NCBI GenBank assembly: GCA_900317865.1 | Contig: ONIK01000022.1 | Location: 1 to 23,153 of the forward strand | Direction: 5' to 3' | DNA: 23,153 nucleotides | DNA from: an uncultured Methanobrevibacter sp. | GTDB lineage: Archaea > Methanobacteriota > Methanobacteria > Methanobacteriales > Methanobacteriaceae | Part shown: positions 8,723 through 16,413 of the stretch, in pieces | Layout: every line of letters begins with the position of its first letter | Position numbering within the stretch: position 1 is the stretch's first letter | Program-made: the position numbers and the translations under genes | The notes under the pieces: generated by a model | The model's input: the letters and a program-made list of their open reading frames with translations, nothing else | Told to the model about the DNA's origin: nothing | Databases searched by the model: none

Positions 8723-10378
8723 ATGAAAGTTCAGAAAAAATCAAAAAATTCAGATATTCAGAGAATAAATCAAATATATAAAGTTCTTAAAAAAAATGAT
8801 TTTGGATATTTAATAGAAGAAAACACTTTTTTTAAAACATTTCCTTTCCTTAGAAATCGAAAAATAAATAAAGACAAAGAGCTACCTGATACAACAATTC
8901 CAATAAGAATAAGAAAAGTATTGGAAGAACTAGGTCCAGCATATATTAAATTAGGACAAATGTTATCAACAAGGCCGGATTTAGTTGGACTGGAAATATC
9001 TGAAGAATTGCAAAAATTAAGGGATAGAACACCCATTACTGACTTTAGCGAAATTAAAGAACTGATTGAATCTGAATTAGGACATCCATTAGATGAAATT
9101 TACACAGACATTGATGAAATACCAATTGGTTCAGCTTCAATAGGACAGGTTCATACTGCCAGATTAAAAGAAAACGGCGAAAAAGTAGCCATTAAAGTTC
9201 AAAAGCCGAACACTGAAGAAACAATAAAAAGTGATTTAAGAATAATGAAATTTTTAGCAGTGCGAAGTGACAGATACCTAAATAAAACAAAAGTTTACAA
9301 TTTACCTGCAATCATTTTAGAGTTTGAAAAATCAATTTTAAAAGAAATAAATTTCTTGGAAGAAGTAAGAAATATGGAAGTTCTTGCAAGCAACTTTAAA
9401 ACAATACCATACATACATATTCCCGAACCTTATATCCAATATTGTTCAGGAAAAGTAATAACAATGGAATTTATTGATGGAAAACAATTATCTGAAGTTA
9501 TTGAAGATAATACAGACAAATACAATAAAAAATTAATAGCTAAAAGAGGAATGGATTCATACTTTAAACAAGTGATGGTTGATGGGTTCTTCCATGCTGA
9601 TCCTCACCCAGGAAACATAATAGTTTTAGATAAAAATAAGATCTGTTATGTGGATATGGGAATGATGGGGATTCTAGATGATACATTTAAAGAAAACCTG
9701 GCAGAACTTATTTTATTATTAATTAACGGTAATACTGACAATATTATCAACCAATTAATTTATATGGACATAATCACTCCATCACAAAATACACCCGAAT
9801 TAAAAGCAGATATTAATGACTTAATGAAAAAATATTATGGAACAAAATTAAAAAATGTAAATGGAAGTATTGAAGATTTGCTGGATGCAATGGTAAAAAA
9901 TAATGTAATATTACCAAGAGAATTCGTAATGATTGCAAGAGGATTGGCATTAATTGAAGAAAGTGGTAAAAAATTAAATCCCGACTTTGATACAGCAGAA
10001 GAACTTAAAGGATTATCTAAAAAAATAATTTTACATAAAGCATCACCAAAAAGATTATTTAAACTCGGATCAAATTATATTCTTGAAATAGGACATTTAG
10101 CAAAAAATCTCCCAAACACTGTTAATAACACCTTATCAAAATTAGAAGACGGCGAAATAACAATAAAACTAAAACACGAAGGAATAATGGAACTATCAAA
10201 ACAAGTAACAACTGCAATAGTTATGGCAGCATTAATTGTGGGATCTTCTCTTGCATTATTTGCAGATAAAGGGCCAACAATATTAAATATTCCTGTTTTA
10301 GGATTAATAGGTTATGTAATAAGTTTTGCATTAGGAATATACCTGGTAATTCAATATATAATGTTTGACCTGGATTAA
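8723..10378 (+). CDS. ABC1/UbiB family atypical kinase
   Basis: This 551-residue protein has all signatures of the ABC1/UbiB kinase-like family: the N-terminal K-x-G-Q motif (K76-L-G-Q79), an alanine/serine-rich nucleotide loop PIGSASIGQVHTARL, the lysine of VAIKVQK (K158), a catalytic-loop equivalent HADPHPGN at 291-298, and the metal-binding YVDMGMMG (D311) in place of DFG. Two C-terminal hydrophobic helices (about residues 500-548) would anchor it in the membrane. In bacteria and mitochondria relatives support quinone synthesis; methanogens of this type lack ubiquinone, so the target is probably another lipid or prenyl compound, which is inference. It starts 28 bp after the MutS-like gene with no clear ribosome binding site, so cotranscription is plausible. 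It converges with the histidine kinase gene. Confidence 0.9.
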   Translation: MKVQKKSKNSDIQRINQIYKVLKKNDFGYLIEENTFFKTFPFLRNRKINKDKELPDTTIPIRIRKVLEELGPAYIKLGQMLSTRPDLVGLEISEELQKLRDRTPITDFSEIKELIESELGHPLDEIYTDIDEIPIGSASIGQVHTARLKENGEKVAIKVQKPNTEETIKSDLRIMKFLAVRSDRYLNKTKVYNLPAIILEFEKSILKEINFLEEVRNMEVLASNFKTIPYIHIPEPYIQYCSGKVITMEFIDGKQLSEVIEDNTDKYNKKLIAKRGMDSYFKQVMVDGFFHADPHPGNIIVLDKNKICYVDMGMMGILDDTFKENLAELILLLINGNTDNIINQLIYMDIITPSQNTPELKADINDLMKKYYGTKLKNVNGSIEDLLDAMVKNNVILPREFVMIARGLALIEESGKKLNPDFDTAEELKGLSKKIILHKASPKRLFKLGSNYILEIGHLAKNLPNTVNNTLSKLEDGEITIKLKHEGIMELSKQVTTAIVMAALIVGSSLALFADKGPTILNIPVLGLIGYVISFALGIYLVIQYIMFDLD

Positions 10379-10388
10379 TTGCCAAATA

Positions 10389-10430
10389 GTTATTTTTAAA
10401 TTAAAATTTTCATTTTAATCACAAAATAAC
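10389..10430. terminator. Nested hairpin between convergent UbiB and histidine kinase genes
   Basis: GTTATTTT at 10389-10396 pairs with AAAATAAC at 10423-10430. Inside that, TTAAAAT at 10401-10407 pairs with ATTTTAA at 10412-10418 across a 4-nt loop, leaving a 4x4 internal loop. U-rich runs occur on both strands. It fills most of the 54-bp gap between two convergent stop codons, so a bidirectional terminator is the simplest reading. Confidence 0.5.
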
Positions 10431-10432
10431 AA

Positions 10433-12301
10433 TTAATCAATAGTGTGTTCCATTTGAGTTGGGAAAATCAATCTATATGCAGTACCATTTTCCTGTTTAA
10501 TTAGACTTACATCTCCTCCCAACTGTTTGGTTAAGCTTTTAATTATTTCACAGCCCAAATTTTTACTTATATTGTCCGTATCTTTAATGCCGACACCATT
10601 ATCTTTTATTATTAGCTCACCAGTATTATTGCCAATATTTCTTATTTCTTTAATTATTTTATTGTTTGATGATGATTTATCAGGAAATGCATGTTTAATA
10701 GCATTCATAGTTATTTCATCAATAATCAGAAGTAACGGAGTGATAACTTCAATAGACAATTCCAAATCCTCATCAACATATGTTTCAAACTCAATATGTT
10801 TAGGAATATCAACCACATTTATTGTCTGCATATCATGATCAATCAAATAATCTTTCAAATTAATATTTTTAAAATCCTGAGAGTTATAAGTCTTTTCATG
10901 AAGTAATGCAAGTGAATTTAAACGTGTTTGCATATGGTTAATAATTAAATCAGGCTTATTTCTGTATGCTCTTCTTTCAAGATTTAAAAAACTGTTTAAA
11001 ATTTGCAGGTTATTTTTAACCCTGTGATGAATTTCTTTAATTAAAATCAATCTATTTTCATTTGATGCAATTAGTTGTTCCTGTTTAAGCCTTTCTTCAG
11101 TGATGTCCGTTAAAAAACCAAGGCTATGGATAGTATTTCCATATTCAAAACGTTCAATATACAAATCAACGATTTTTCTATTGTTTGGATTTCCATTCAC
11201 ATAATAACAAAAAGTTTCATCAATATTATTAATTTCACCATCAATCAATTTTTCCAAACGTTGAACCACACTTTTATCGGCTATATTTTTAAGAATATCT
11301 CTTGAATGAATATATTCACCATAATCTTTCTCAATAATATAATAAAAACCTTTAGAGAACTTAAATTGTTTAATATTTAAAGGTTCAATCAACAAAGCCA
11401 ATTTAGTGCTGTTTTTAAAACCATCCAATAAGAAATCAACCGGTTTGATGAGATCATCATTGGAATATTGGGTTATGTCATTTATCATACCCTGGCGAAT
11501 GACAATTCCTGTTTCATCAAAATAAGAATAAACATTAACTTCTAAAACTTTTAAAGTACCATCTTTTGTTTTAATACGGATAACTTCATCACATTGTGCA
11601 GTATCCTTATTCGTAATATCAAAAATTTTATTTACAATGTGCTTATCTTCAGGTATTACCAAATCAAAAACAATATTGAAATAATCATCAGATTCTTCTT
11701 TTGCACGGTTTATAATGTTATATATCCCCTGTGACCAGGTGTATTTTCCATGGATATTATAATAACTGCCAGTTTGAGAGAAATTTTCAATTATATTACT
11801 TTTATCTTCATCAAAATCCCGATACTCTAAATCAACACGATTACTTGTCTTTGTATCAATATTATTGGCAGTTACAAAAATTTTTCCCATATCAAAAAGT
11901 ATTTTGGCAGTGCTTAATTTGGATAATTTATTTTTATGATAATACACAAACCTTACATTTCTGGTAACTTGATTTTTATAGACATCAACTAATTCATCAT
12001 GCAAAACTTCATAAAGTAATGGTGATAATTTACTTAATAATCTTCCTTTTACATCATCAGGAGTGCAATTATATTTATCAAGAGTAAAATTTCCTATACT
12101 TTGAATAATAAAATCTTTACCTTCTTCATAAGGAATCAAACAATAAATTTCAATGGGAATACTGTTTATAAGTTCTTGAAATGGTAAATCTTCAATATCA
12201 AACTCTTTAGGCGAAGGGTTATAAAAATCTTTTTGGCTAGCATTGAAAATACGAATTTCATCAATACCCTCCAAATGCCTATGTTCTTTTTCTATCTTCA
12301 T
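10433..12301 (-). CDS. Soluble PAS-domain sensor histidine kinase (HisKA_2 type)
   Basis: The 622-residue protein has no membrane helices and should sense an intracellular signal. Three PAS-like modules can be outlined at about 30-140, 160-285 and 290-410; the second ends GIVIRQGMINDITQ and the third HSLGFLTDITEERL, typical PAS C-terminal strands. The phospho-acceptor region is EIHHRVKNNLQ with the histidine pair at 425-426, the HisKA_2 signature. The ATPase domain follows: N-box DEITMNAIKHAF with N533, G1 box DNGVGIKD, then the NLGCEIIKSLTKQLGG and GTAYRLIF segments. The family normally phosphorylates a response-regulator receiver domain; none is encoded nearby, so its partner is unknown. 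It is an orphan in this window. ATTTTATATG on the minus strand (12318-12327) is a possible TATA box with a very short leader. Confidence 0.9.
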   Translation of the reverse strand: MKIEKEHRHLEGIDEIRIFNASQKDFYNPSPKEFDIEDLPFQELINSIPIEIYCLIPYEEGKDFIIQSIGNFTLDKYNCTPDDVKGRLLSKLSPLLYEVLHDELVDVYKNQVTRNVRFVYYHKNKLSKLSTAKILFDMGKIFVTANNIDTKTSNRVDLEYRDFDEDKSNIIENFSQTGSYYNIHGKYTWSQGIYNIINRAKEESDDYFNIVFDLVIPEDKHIVNKIFDITNKDTAQCDEVIRIKTKDGTLKVLEVNVYSYFDETGIVIRQGMINDITQYSNDDLIKPVDFLLDGFKNSTKLALLIEPLNIKQFKFSKGFYYIIEKDYGEYIHSRDILKNIADKSVVQRLEKLIDGEINNIDETFCYYVNGNPNNRKIVDLYIERFEYGNTIHSLGFLTDITEERLKQEQLIASNENRLILIKEIHHRVKNNLQILNSFLNLERRAYRNKPDLIINHMQTRLNSLALLHEKTYNSQDFKNINLKDYLIDHDMQTINVVDIPKHIEFETYVDEDLELSIEVITPLLLIIDEITMNAIKHAFPDKSSSNNKIIKEIRNIGNNTGELIIKDNGVGIKDTDNISKNLGCEIIKSLTKQLGGDVSLIKQENGTAYRLIFPTQMEHTID

Positions 12302-12317
12302 ACAGCATCAATAATAC

Positions 12318-12327
12318 ATATAAAATG
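12318..12327 (-). promoter_or_regulatory. Candidate TATA box for the histidine kinase gene
   Basis: On the minus strand this reads ATTTTATATG, 17-26 nt before the ATG at 12301, with no Shine-Dalgarno between. This arrangement fits a nearly leaderless archaeal transcript. It is a visual call in AT-rich sequence. Confidence 0.35.
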
Positions 12328-12397
12328 TTATAATCAATATTTTATTATTAATTATATTTAAATTAAATCATTATAATCCCAACTATAACATCATCAG

Positions 12398-12712
12398 TTA
12401 AAAGAAAGGAATAATTGAATAGACAGTAATCAACACCACTACAGTCAATATGACTATAGCACCAAGAGGAACTTTTTTCCAGGCAAGTCCTGCTGCTACA
12501 ACCGCACCAATCAAACCAATATACCATAACTGATTGTCAACGGTCAATACTCCAGGACATATTAATGCTGCAAGAGCAGTATATGGGATTAAATTCAAGA
12601 ATTTTTCAGCTTTTTGAGGAAAATCAAGCTTATCAATAAACAATACAGGAATTAACCTCGGAATAAATGTTACAACGGCACATCCCAAAATCACCAATGT
12701 AATATAATCCAT
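12398..12712 (-). CDS. azlD: AzlD-like branched-chain amino acid exporter subunit
   Basis: The 104-residue protein has about four hydrophobic helices and the family opening with a conserved FIPRLIPVLFIDKLDFPQ segment followed by PYTALAALICPGVL. AzlD is the small partner of AzlC in a two-subunit exporter of branched-chain amino acids (LIV-E family). The ATG shares one base with the stop of azlC (TAATG on the minus strand), so the two are almost certainly one operon with coupled translation. The substrate is inferred from the family; some AzlCD pairs handle other small molecules. Confidence 0.88.
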   Translation of the reverse strand: MDYITLVILGCAVVTFIPRLIPVLFIDKLDFPQKAEKFLNLIPYTALAALICPGVLTVDNQLWYIGLIGAVVAAGLAWKKVPLGAIVILTVVVLITVYSIIPFF

Positions 12713-13407
12713 TATGCATCACCTGAAAGAAAATATTCATCATCTACAATATACATTCCAATTCCTGCCCCAATCAATGTTGAAACTATTAAAGCCCAAT
12801 TTCCTAAAAATTGGGATAAAATAATATTTAAAACTGCAGTTACCAATACTAAAGCAGCAATTTGTTTTGAATCCTTAACAGCAGGAACCAAAATAGCTAC
12901 AAACAATGCATATAGTGAAATATTGAAACTGTTTGTAACAATTACTGGAAGAATATCAAGCAAAACAACACCAATTCCTGCACCTAAACACCAACTTAAC
13001 CATGCAGTGATAGCAATTCCAAGATATATCCAAATTGAAGAATCTTTCGAAAGTGAAAACATTGCAAATGATTCATCAACAGTAACATGAGCCGCTAAAA
13101 CATTCAACCCAAAATTAGACTCTTCAACCTGATTTAAAACACATGTTGACATTACAAAATATCTTAAATTTACAACAAAGTTTGTTAAGATTATTGCTAT
13201 AGCTGTTGCACCCGAAAGTGCCATTGATGCGGCTATAATTTGTCCGGCACCAGCATAAACAAGAAATGACATGGATATGGTTTGCAATGGAGTAAACCCT
13301 GCTTTCATTGCAATTGCAGCATACCCAATTCCCATAGGAACATAACCCAATGTAATTGGAATGCTCTTTTTAGCACCATCAATAAATTTAGATTTCCTAG
13401 AAATAAT
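12712..13407 (-). CDS. azlC: AzlC-like branched-chain amino acid exporter, apparent AUU start
   Basis: This is the large membrane subunit of the AzlCD exporter, with LGYVPMGIGYAAIAMKAGF near the N-terminus and a typical AGAGQIIAA segment. The nearest usual start, TTG at 13350, would remove the first part of helix 1. The frame continues upstream in good family sequence (FIDGAKKSIPIT) to two ATT codons at 13407 and 13404, and a GGGAG lies 6 nt before the first. The first in-frame stop is at 13434, and no ATG, GTG or TTG occurs between it and 13350. I therefore place the start at ATT 13407, giving 231 residues, either a true AUU start or a mutated ATG. About six to seven membrane helices are visible. 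It overlaps azlD by one base. Confidence 0.8.
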   Translation of the reverse strand: MISRKSKFIDGAKKSIPITLGYVPMGIGYAAIAMKAGFTPLQTISMSFLVYAGAGQIIAASMALSGATAIAIILTNFVVNLRYFVMSTCVLNQVEESNFGLNVLAAHVTVDESFAMFSLSKDSSIWIYLGIAITAWLSWCLGAGIGVVLLDILPVIVTNSFNISLYALFVAILVPAVKDSKQIAALVLVTAVLNIILSQFLGNWALIVSTLIGAGIGMYIVDDEYFLSGDA

Positions 13408-13413
13408 AAACGA

Positions 13414-13418
13414 CTCCC
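13414..13418 (-). promoter_or_regulatory. Ribosome binding site supporting the azlC ATT start
   Basis: The minus strand reads GGGAG here, 6 nt before ATT at 13407. The spacing is right for a Shine-Dalgarno and it is far (over 60 nt) from the TTG at 13350, so it decides in favour of the unusual start. Confidence 0.5.
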
Positions 13419-13434
13419 AATAAAAATTTAATTA

Positions 13435-13733
13435 ATAATTTAAATCATCATTTCAACAATAAATATAATCCAAATATCATAAATAATTAATTATACTTTA
13501 ATATCTATTAAATTTAATATTTATCCATATCTATGGTTACTCAAGATGTTTGTCAGACATCATATAAAATTAATTATGAATTAGTGAAATTAAAATTAAG
13601 AAAAAAAATAAATATTTTCCCTAAAAAAGATAAAATTATTTAACTTTATATGAAAAAAGAATAGATTAAAAAAAAAACAAATATTCAAAATTTAAGAAAA
13701 AAAATTTATTATTTAAAACTATAATATAACAAT
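13435..13733. other. AT-rich intergenic region upstream of azlC
   Basis: About 300 bp of extremely AT-rich sequence with long A runs near 13590-13720. A TTATATTTA-like box on the minus strand around 13457-13470 could be the azlCD promoter, although it lies 50-60 nt from the start. I see no gene, tRNA or clear repeat here. Confidence 0.4.
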
Positions 13734-13745
13734 GGAGGTAAAATC

Positions 13746-13896
13746 ATATCACTGTTAATGTTAATTGCAGATATACTCTATTATTATAGCTTTAGTAATG
13801 ACACTTTTAAAAAATCCTGATCAGAAAAATAAAACCCTCATTTATGTTTTATTGGCTTTGATTGTAATTTTTACTATATTGAACATATTTTGGTAA
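13746..13896 (+). pseudogene. Broken small two-helix membrane protein ORF
   Basis: A strong ribosome binding site, GGAGGT (13734-13739), is followed 6 nt later by ATA at 13746 and the frame I/M-S-L-L-M-L-I-A. From about 13770 the sensible sequence moves to another frame, reading YSIIIALVMTLLKNPDQKN and then KTLIYVLLALIVIFTILNIFW before TAA at 13894-13896. Joined, this is a ~49-residue protein of two hydrophobic helices with a charged turn (KNPDQKNK). It would need an ATA start and a one-base shift near 13770, so it is probably decayed or mis-sequenced. An intact short alternative is ATG 13798 to 13896 (32 residues), or TTG 13765 (43 residues). I do not recognise a family. Confidence 0.4.
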
Positions 13897-14042
13897 TAAT
13901 TAATACCACAACCAAATATTTTTCTAAATAATCTGATTAGATAAGAATATTGTCTTTTTGAATTATGCATTGAATAATTTGTAGAATTGAATAGTATAAA
14001 TAACGAGTCATTAAATTAAGTCAAAAATATTAAATCATTTAA

Positions 14043-14321
14043 CTAGAAATTTTTAATTGTAATTACAGTACTATTCAATCCCAATACCCGCGCATAATCA
14101 ATTTTATCAGCAACACTCAATAAAATTTTAATATGATCATACTCACATCCATCTCTTTCAACAGTAGGGTTAAATTCAACACCTTGATCTTTAATCGAAA
14201 TTAAAATTTGCTCACTTTGAATTTTGATTAAAATATCCATTGTTCCAACATCACCATTAGTTTTAACAATATTTGCCAGCATCTCTTCAATATATAAATC
14301 CATTACCTTAGGTGGAGTCAA
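14043..14321 (-). pseudogene. C-terminal fragment of a HATPase-type (RsbW/anti-sigma-like) ATP-binding protein
   Basis: About 92 residues remain. The IEEMLANIV segment is a good N-box of the GHKL/histidine-kinase ATPase fold, and ISIKDQGVEFNP is a G1 box; the sequence then runs to the end of the fold (STVITIK). The shape matches small single-domain RsbW/SpoIIAB-like serine kinases or the tail of a histidine kinase. The N-terminal strands and first helix are missing: an in-frame TAA lies directly before the TTG at 14321, and the sequence beyond belongs to the opposite-strand adhesin remnant. A truncated gene is the likely explanation. Whether the fragment is translated cannot be told; there is no convincing ribosome binding site. 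Confidence 0.6.
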
Positions 14322-15448
14322 TTACATAAATGACAATATGACCTATTATTTTTTCACATACACCAATGAAAGCAGAGAGTTTACATTAAACGTATGTACT
14401 GATTTTGGAGAAAAAATGAATTATTACGCCGGAACACTATACACCAAACAATTCACATTCAAAAATATAACAGACATCAGCCAAGTTCTCACAGATAAAC
14501 GTTACGAAAATTATACAACATCCGTTATCCAAGTAGGAACCGTGTATGTTAGTAATGATGTTGAATATGTTAACGTATTGAAGAGGATTAATTATCCCCA
14601 TTACTTTGCAAGAACTCCAGGTGAAATACGCGAATTAAATGTTGTATTTACAAAACAATTATTTTTCGATTCCATTGGCGTTTCCATGTGGATGATTTTG
14701 ACTGTGATATAATAAACTTTTATGGTAACCATTCAACAATCAAAGCAACAACCGGAGACAGAGATGAATACACATGGATAACCAACACTAAAACTATTTT
14801 CATTGCATCAGACATCCAAATAGAAGGATTCAACATTGCAATCGAAAACAAAGGGGAACAGTTATCCTAAACAATGTGGTATTAAAAAACAACAGAATGG
14901 ATTATATGATAGACCCGGACTGGGGAGCAGCAATACAGAATGCCGGATACTGCATTTGTAACAACTGTACTTTCACTAACAATTATTGCTCCAGAGGAGG
15001 AGCAATCTTCAACACGGGAAGATTAGAATTGAACAACTGCACATTTATCGGAAACACCGGATACACAGAGGGAAACGATGTCTTAAATGTAGGTGACGGC
15101 ATTGTCATATTAAATGGAAAAAAAATTACAGAAGATGAAGGTCCAGTTACTTGTACAGATAGTGTAACTAGTACATCCGACATAATCTTTTATACAACAG
15201 CGGCCCTTGCAGCAGTTATTTGTGGTGCAATATTTTTATGTGGAGGATGTTTAATGATATATACTGGCGCTATAATGTATTTTATAGGTGCTATTGGAAT
15301 AGATTTAGCCATATTATGTGGAGAAGAAATTTTTTGGTGGATGTATTATCATCCAAGAAATCAGATTCTTCATCACGAAAAACCTGATGTATCCCCAATT
15401 GACCTCACTACCCCAATAAAAATCACAGATGAAATCAATTTCAAATAG
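14322..15448 (+). pseudogene. Decayed adhesin-like beta-helix surface protein
   Basis: Coding sequence is spread over three frames. Frame A (14322-about 14685) reads TREFT-style sequence such as NESREFTLNVCTDFGEKMNY and ends near FFDSIGVS. Frame B (14688-about 14855) continues with DDFDCDIINFYGNHSTIKA and IQIEGFNIAIENKG. Frame C (about 14856-15448) continues TVILNNVVLKNNRMDY and then shows repeat units with NCTFTNNYCSRGGAIFNTG and LNNCTFIGNTG, the pattern of right-handed parallel beta-helix adhesins common in gut Methanobrevibacter. Two hydrophobic helices (about 15190-15330) and a polar tail end the protein. Each frame change can be repaired by adding one base, near 14685 and in the GGGG run at 14853-14856. 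The 5' part, with signal peptide, is absent and the fragment begins against the ATPase fragment. It is likely non-functional. Confidence 0.65.
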
Positions 15449-15461
15449 TTTTGATTAGGAC

Positions 15462-15498
15462 ATAAGATAATAATATAAACAATTTATTATTATCTTAT
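15462..15498. terminator. Bidirectional terminator, 14-bp perfect inverted repeat
   Basis: ATAAGATAATAATA at 15462-15475 is the exact reverse complement of TATTATTATCTTAT at 15485-15498, with a 9-nt loop and a T-rich run after it. It fills the 52-bp gap between the adhesin stop and the stop of the converging transporter gene, which fits a shared terminator. Confidence 0.65.
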
Positions 15499-15500
15499 TT

Positions 15501-16139
15501 TTATTTAAACAGTGATCCATCATCCAAGGTTCTTATTTTGAAAACCACTTTTCTGGTTAATGGATAGAATATCAGTTCGTACAGTACCTTGAACACTATC
15601 TGACAGCCGATCATGGTAAAAACCAAATCATTCGGCAGAACTCCGTAGAATGAAACTAAAATGAAAATTACAGAATCGACAGTTTCCCCTATTATGGTAC
15701 TCACTATAACTCGTACAAAAAGCAAATCATAGTATTTTTCCTTTAATTTGACAAGTACCTGAGAATTTAAAATATTACCCATCATGTAAGAAATAAGCCC
15801 TGCCACAAACAGTCTGGGTGTTGTTGAGAGAAGCGCTGCAAATGCAGGGGCATTGGGACTGGTTGAAGGAAATATCATAGCAACCTGATATAGGACAACT
15901 ACTACAACATTGATGATGAAACCCAAATAGATAATATTTTTTGTCAGTTTAAATCCGTAAATTTCAGATAAAATGTCATTAATGACAAATAGTATCGGAA
16001 ATGTCAATATAGAACATGGCAAAGCTATGAAACTTATTTCCAGTGTTCGAGTAGCCAATATGTTAGATGCAATCATGCTGGCACAAAATATTCCTGTAAG
16101 ATATGCATATACATTAGTCTTATTCATATTTTCAAACAT
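15501..16139 (-). CDS. VUT/YhhQ family queuosine (archaeosine) precursor transporter
   Basis: This 212-residue, about six-helix membrane protein has the family opening (YAYLTGIFCASMIASNILA), the FVINDILSEIYGFK segment and the SVIFILVSFYG / LYELIFYPLT segments of the queuosine-precursor transporter family. In bacteria YhhQ imports preQ0/preQ1; in an archaeon the likely use is preQ0 or a base for tRNA archaeosine. I set the start at 16139 (MFENMNKTNVY) because GGAGGA at 16147-16152 stands 7 nt before it; a longer start at 16154 would put that ribosome binding site inside the gene. It converges on the adhesin remnant across a strong terminator. No tgt-type gene is near. Confidence 0.88.
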   Translation of the reverse strand: MFENMNKTNVYAYLTGIFCASMIASNILATRTLEISFIALPCSILTFPILFVINDILSEIYGFKLTKNIIYLGFIINVVVVVLYQVAMIFPSTSPNAPAFAALLSTTPRLFVAGLISYMMGNILNSQVLVKLKEKYYDLLFVRVIVSTIIGETVDSVIFILVSFYGVLPNDLVFTMIGCQIVFKVLYELIFYPLTRKVVFKIRTLDDGSLFK

Positions 16140-16413
16140 ACAAAAATCCTCCATTGTTAATGAATTTATCTGTCATTCGGCATTAATTTATCTTTTGATT
16201 CATAATACAAATTTATTCACACATACCATATATTTGTTTTCATTTTTGGAAAAGTTATAAGTTAACAAATAAGCAGATTTACTTAATTCAGCACAAAAAT
16301 CAAAAACTTTCTTCAAATCCTTCTTAAATTGTTCTTTTTTAGATTTTAATTTATCACTAGATGTATTTGAATGCTAAACATTGGAAAATTTATGAAATGT
16401 TTGAATTTCAACA

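Noticed and set aside
14224..14321. N-terminal 30 or so residues of the plus-strand ORF starting at 14224
   Set aside because: This part is antisense to the ATPase-fold fragment and has no adhesin character; the adhesin remnant begins only at about 14322.
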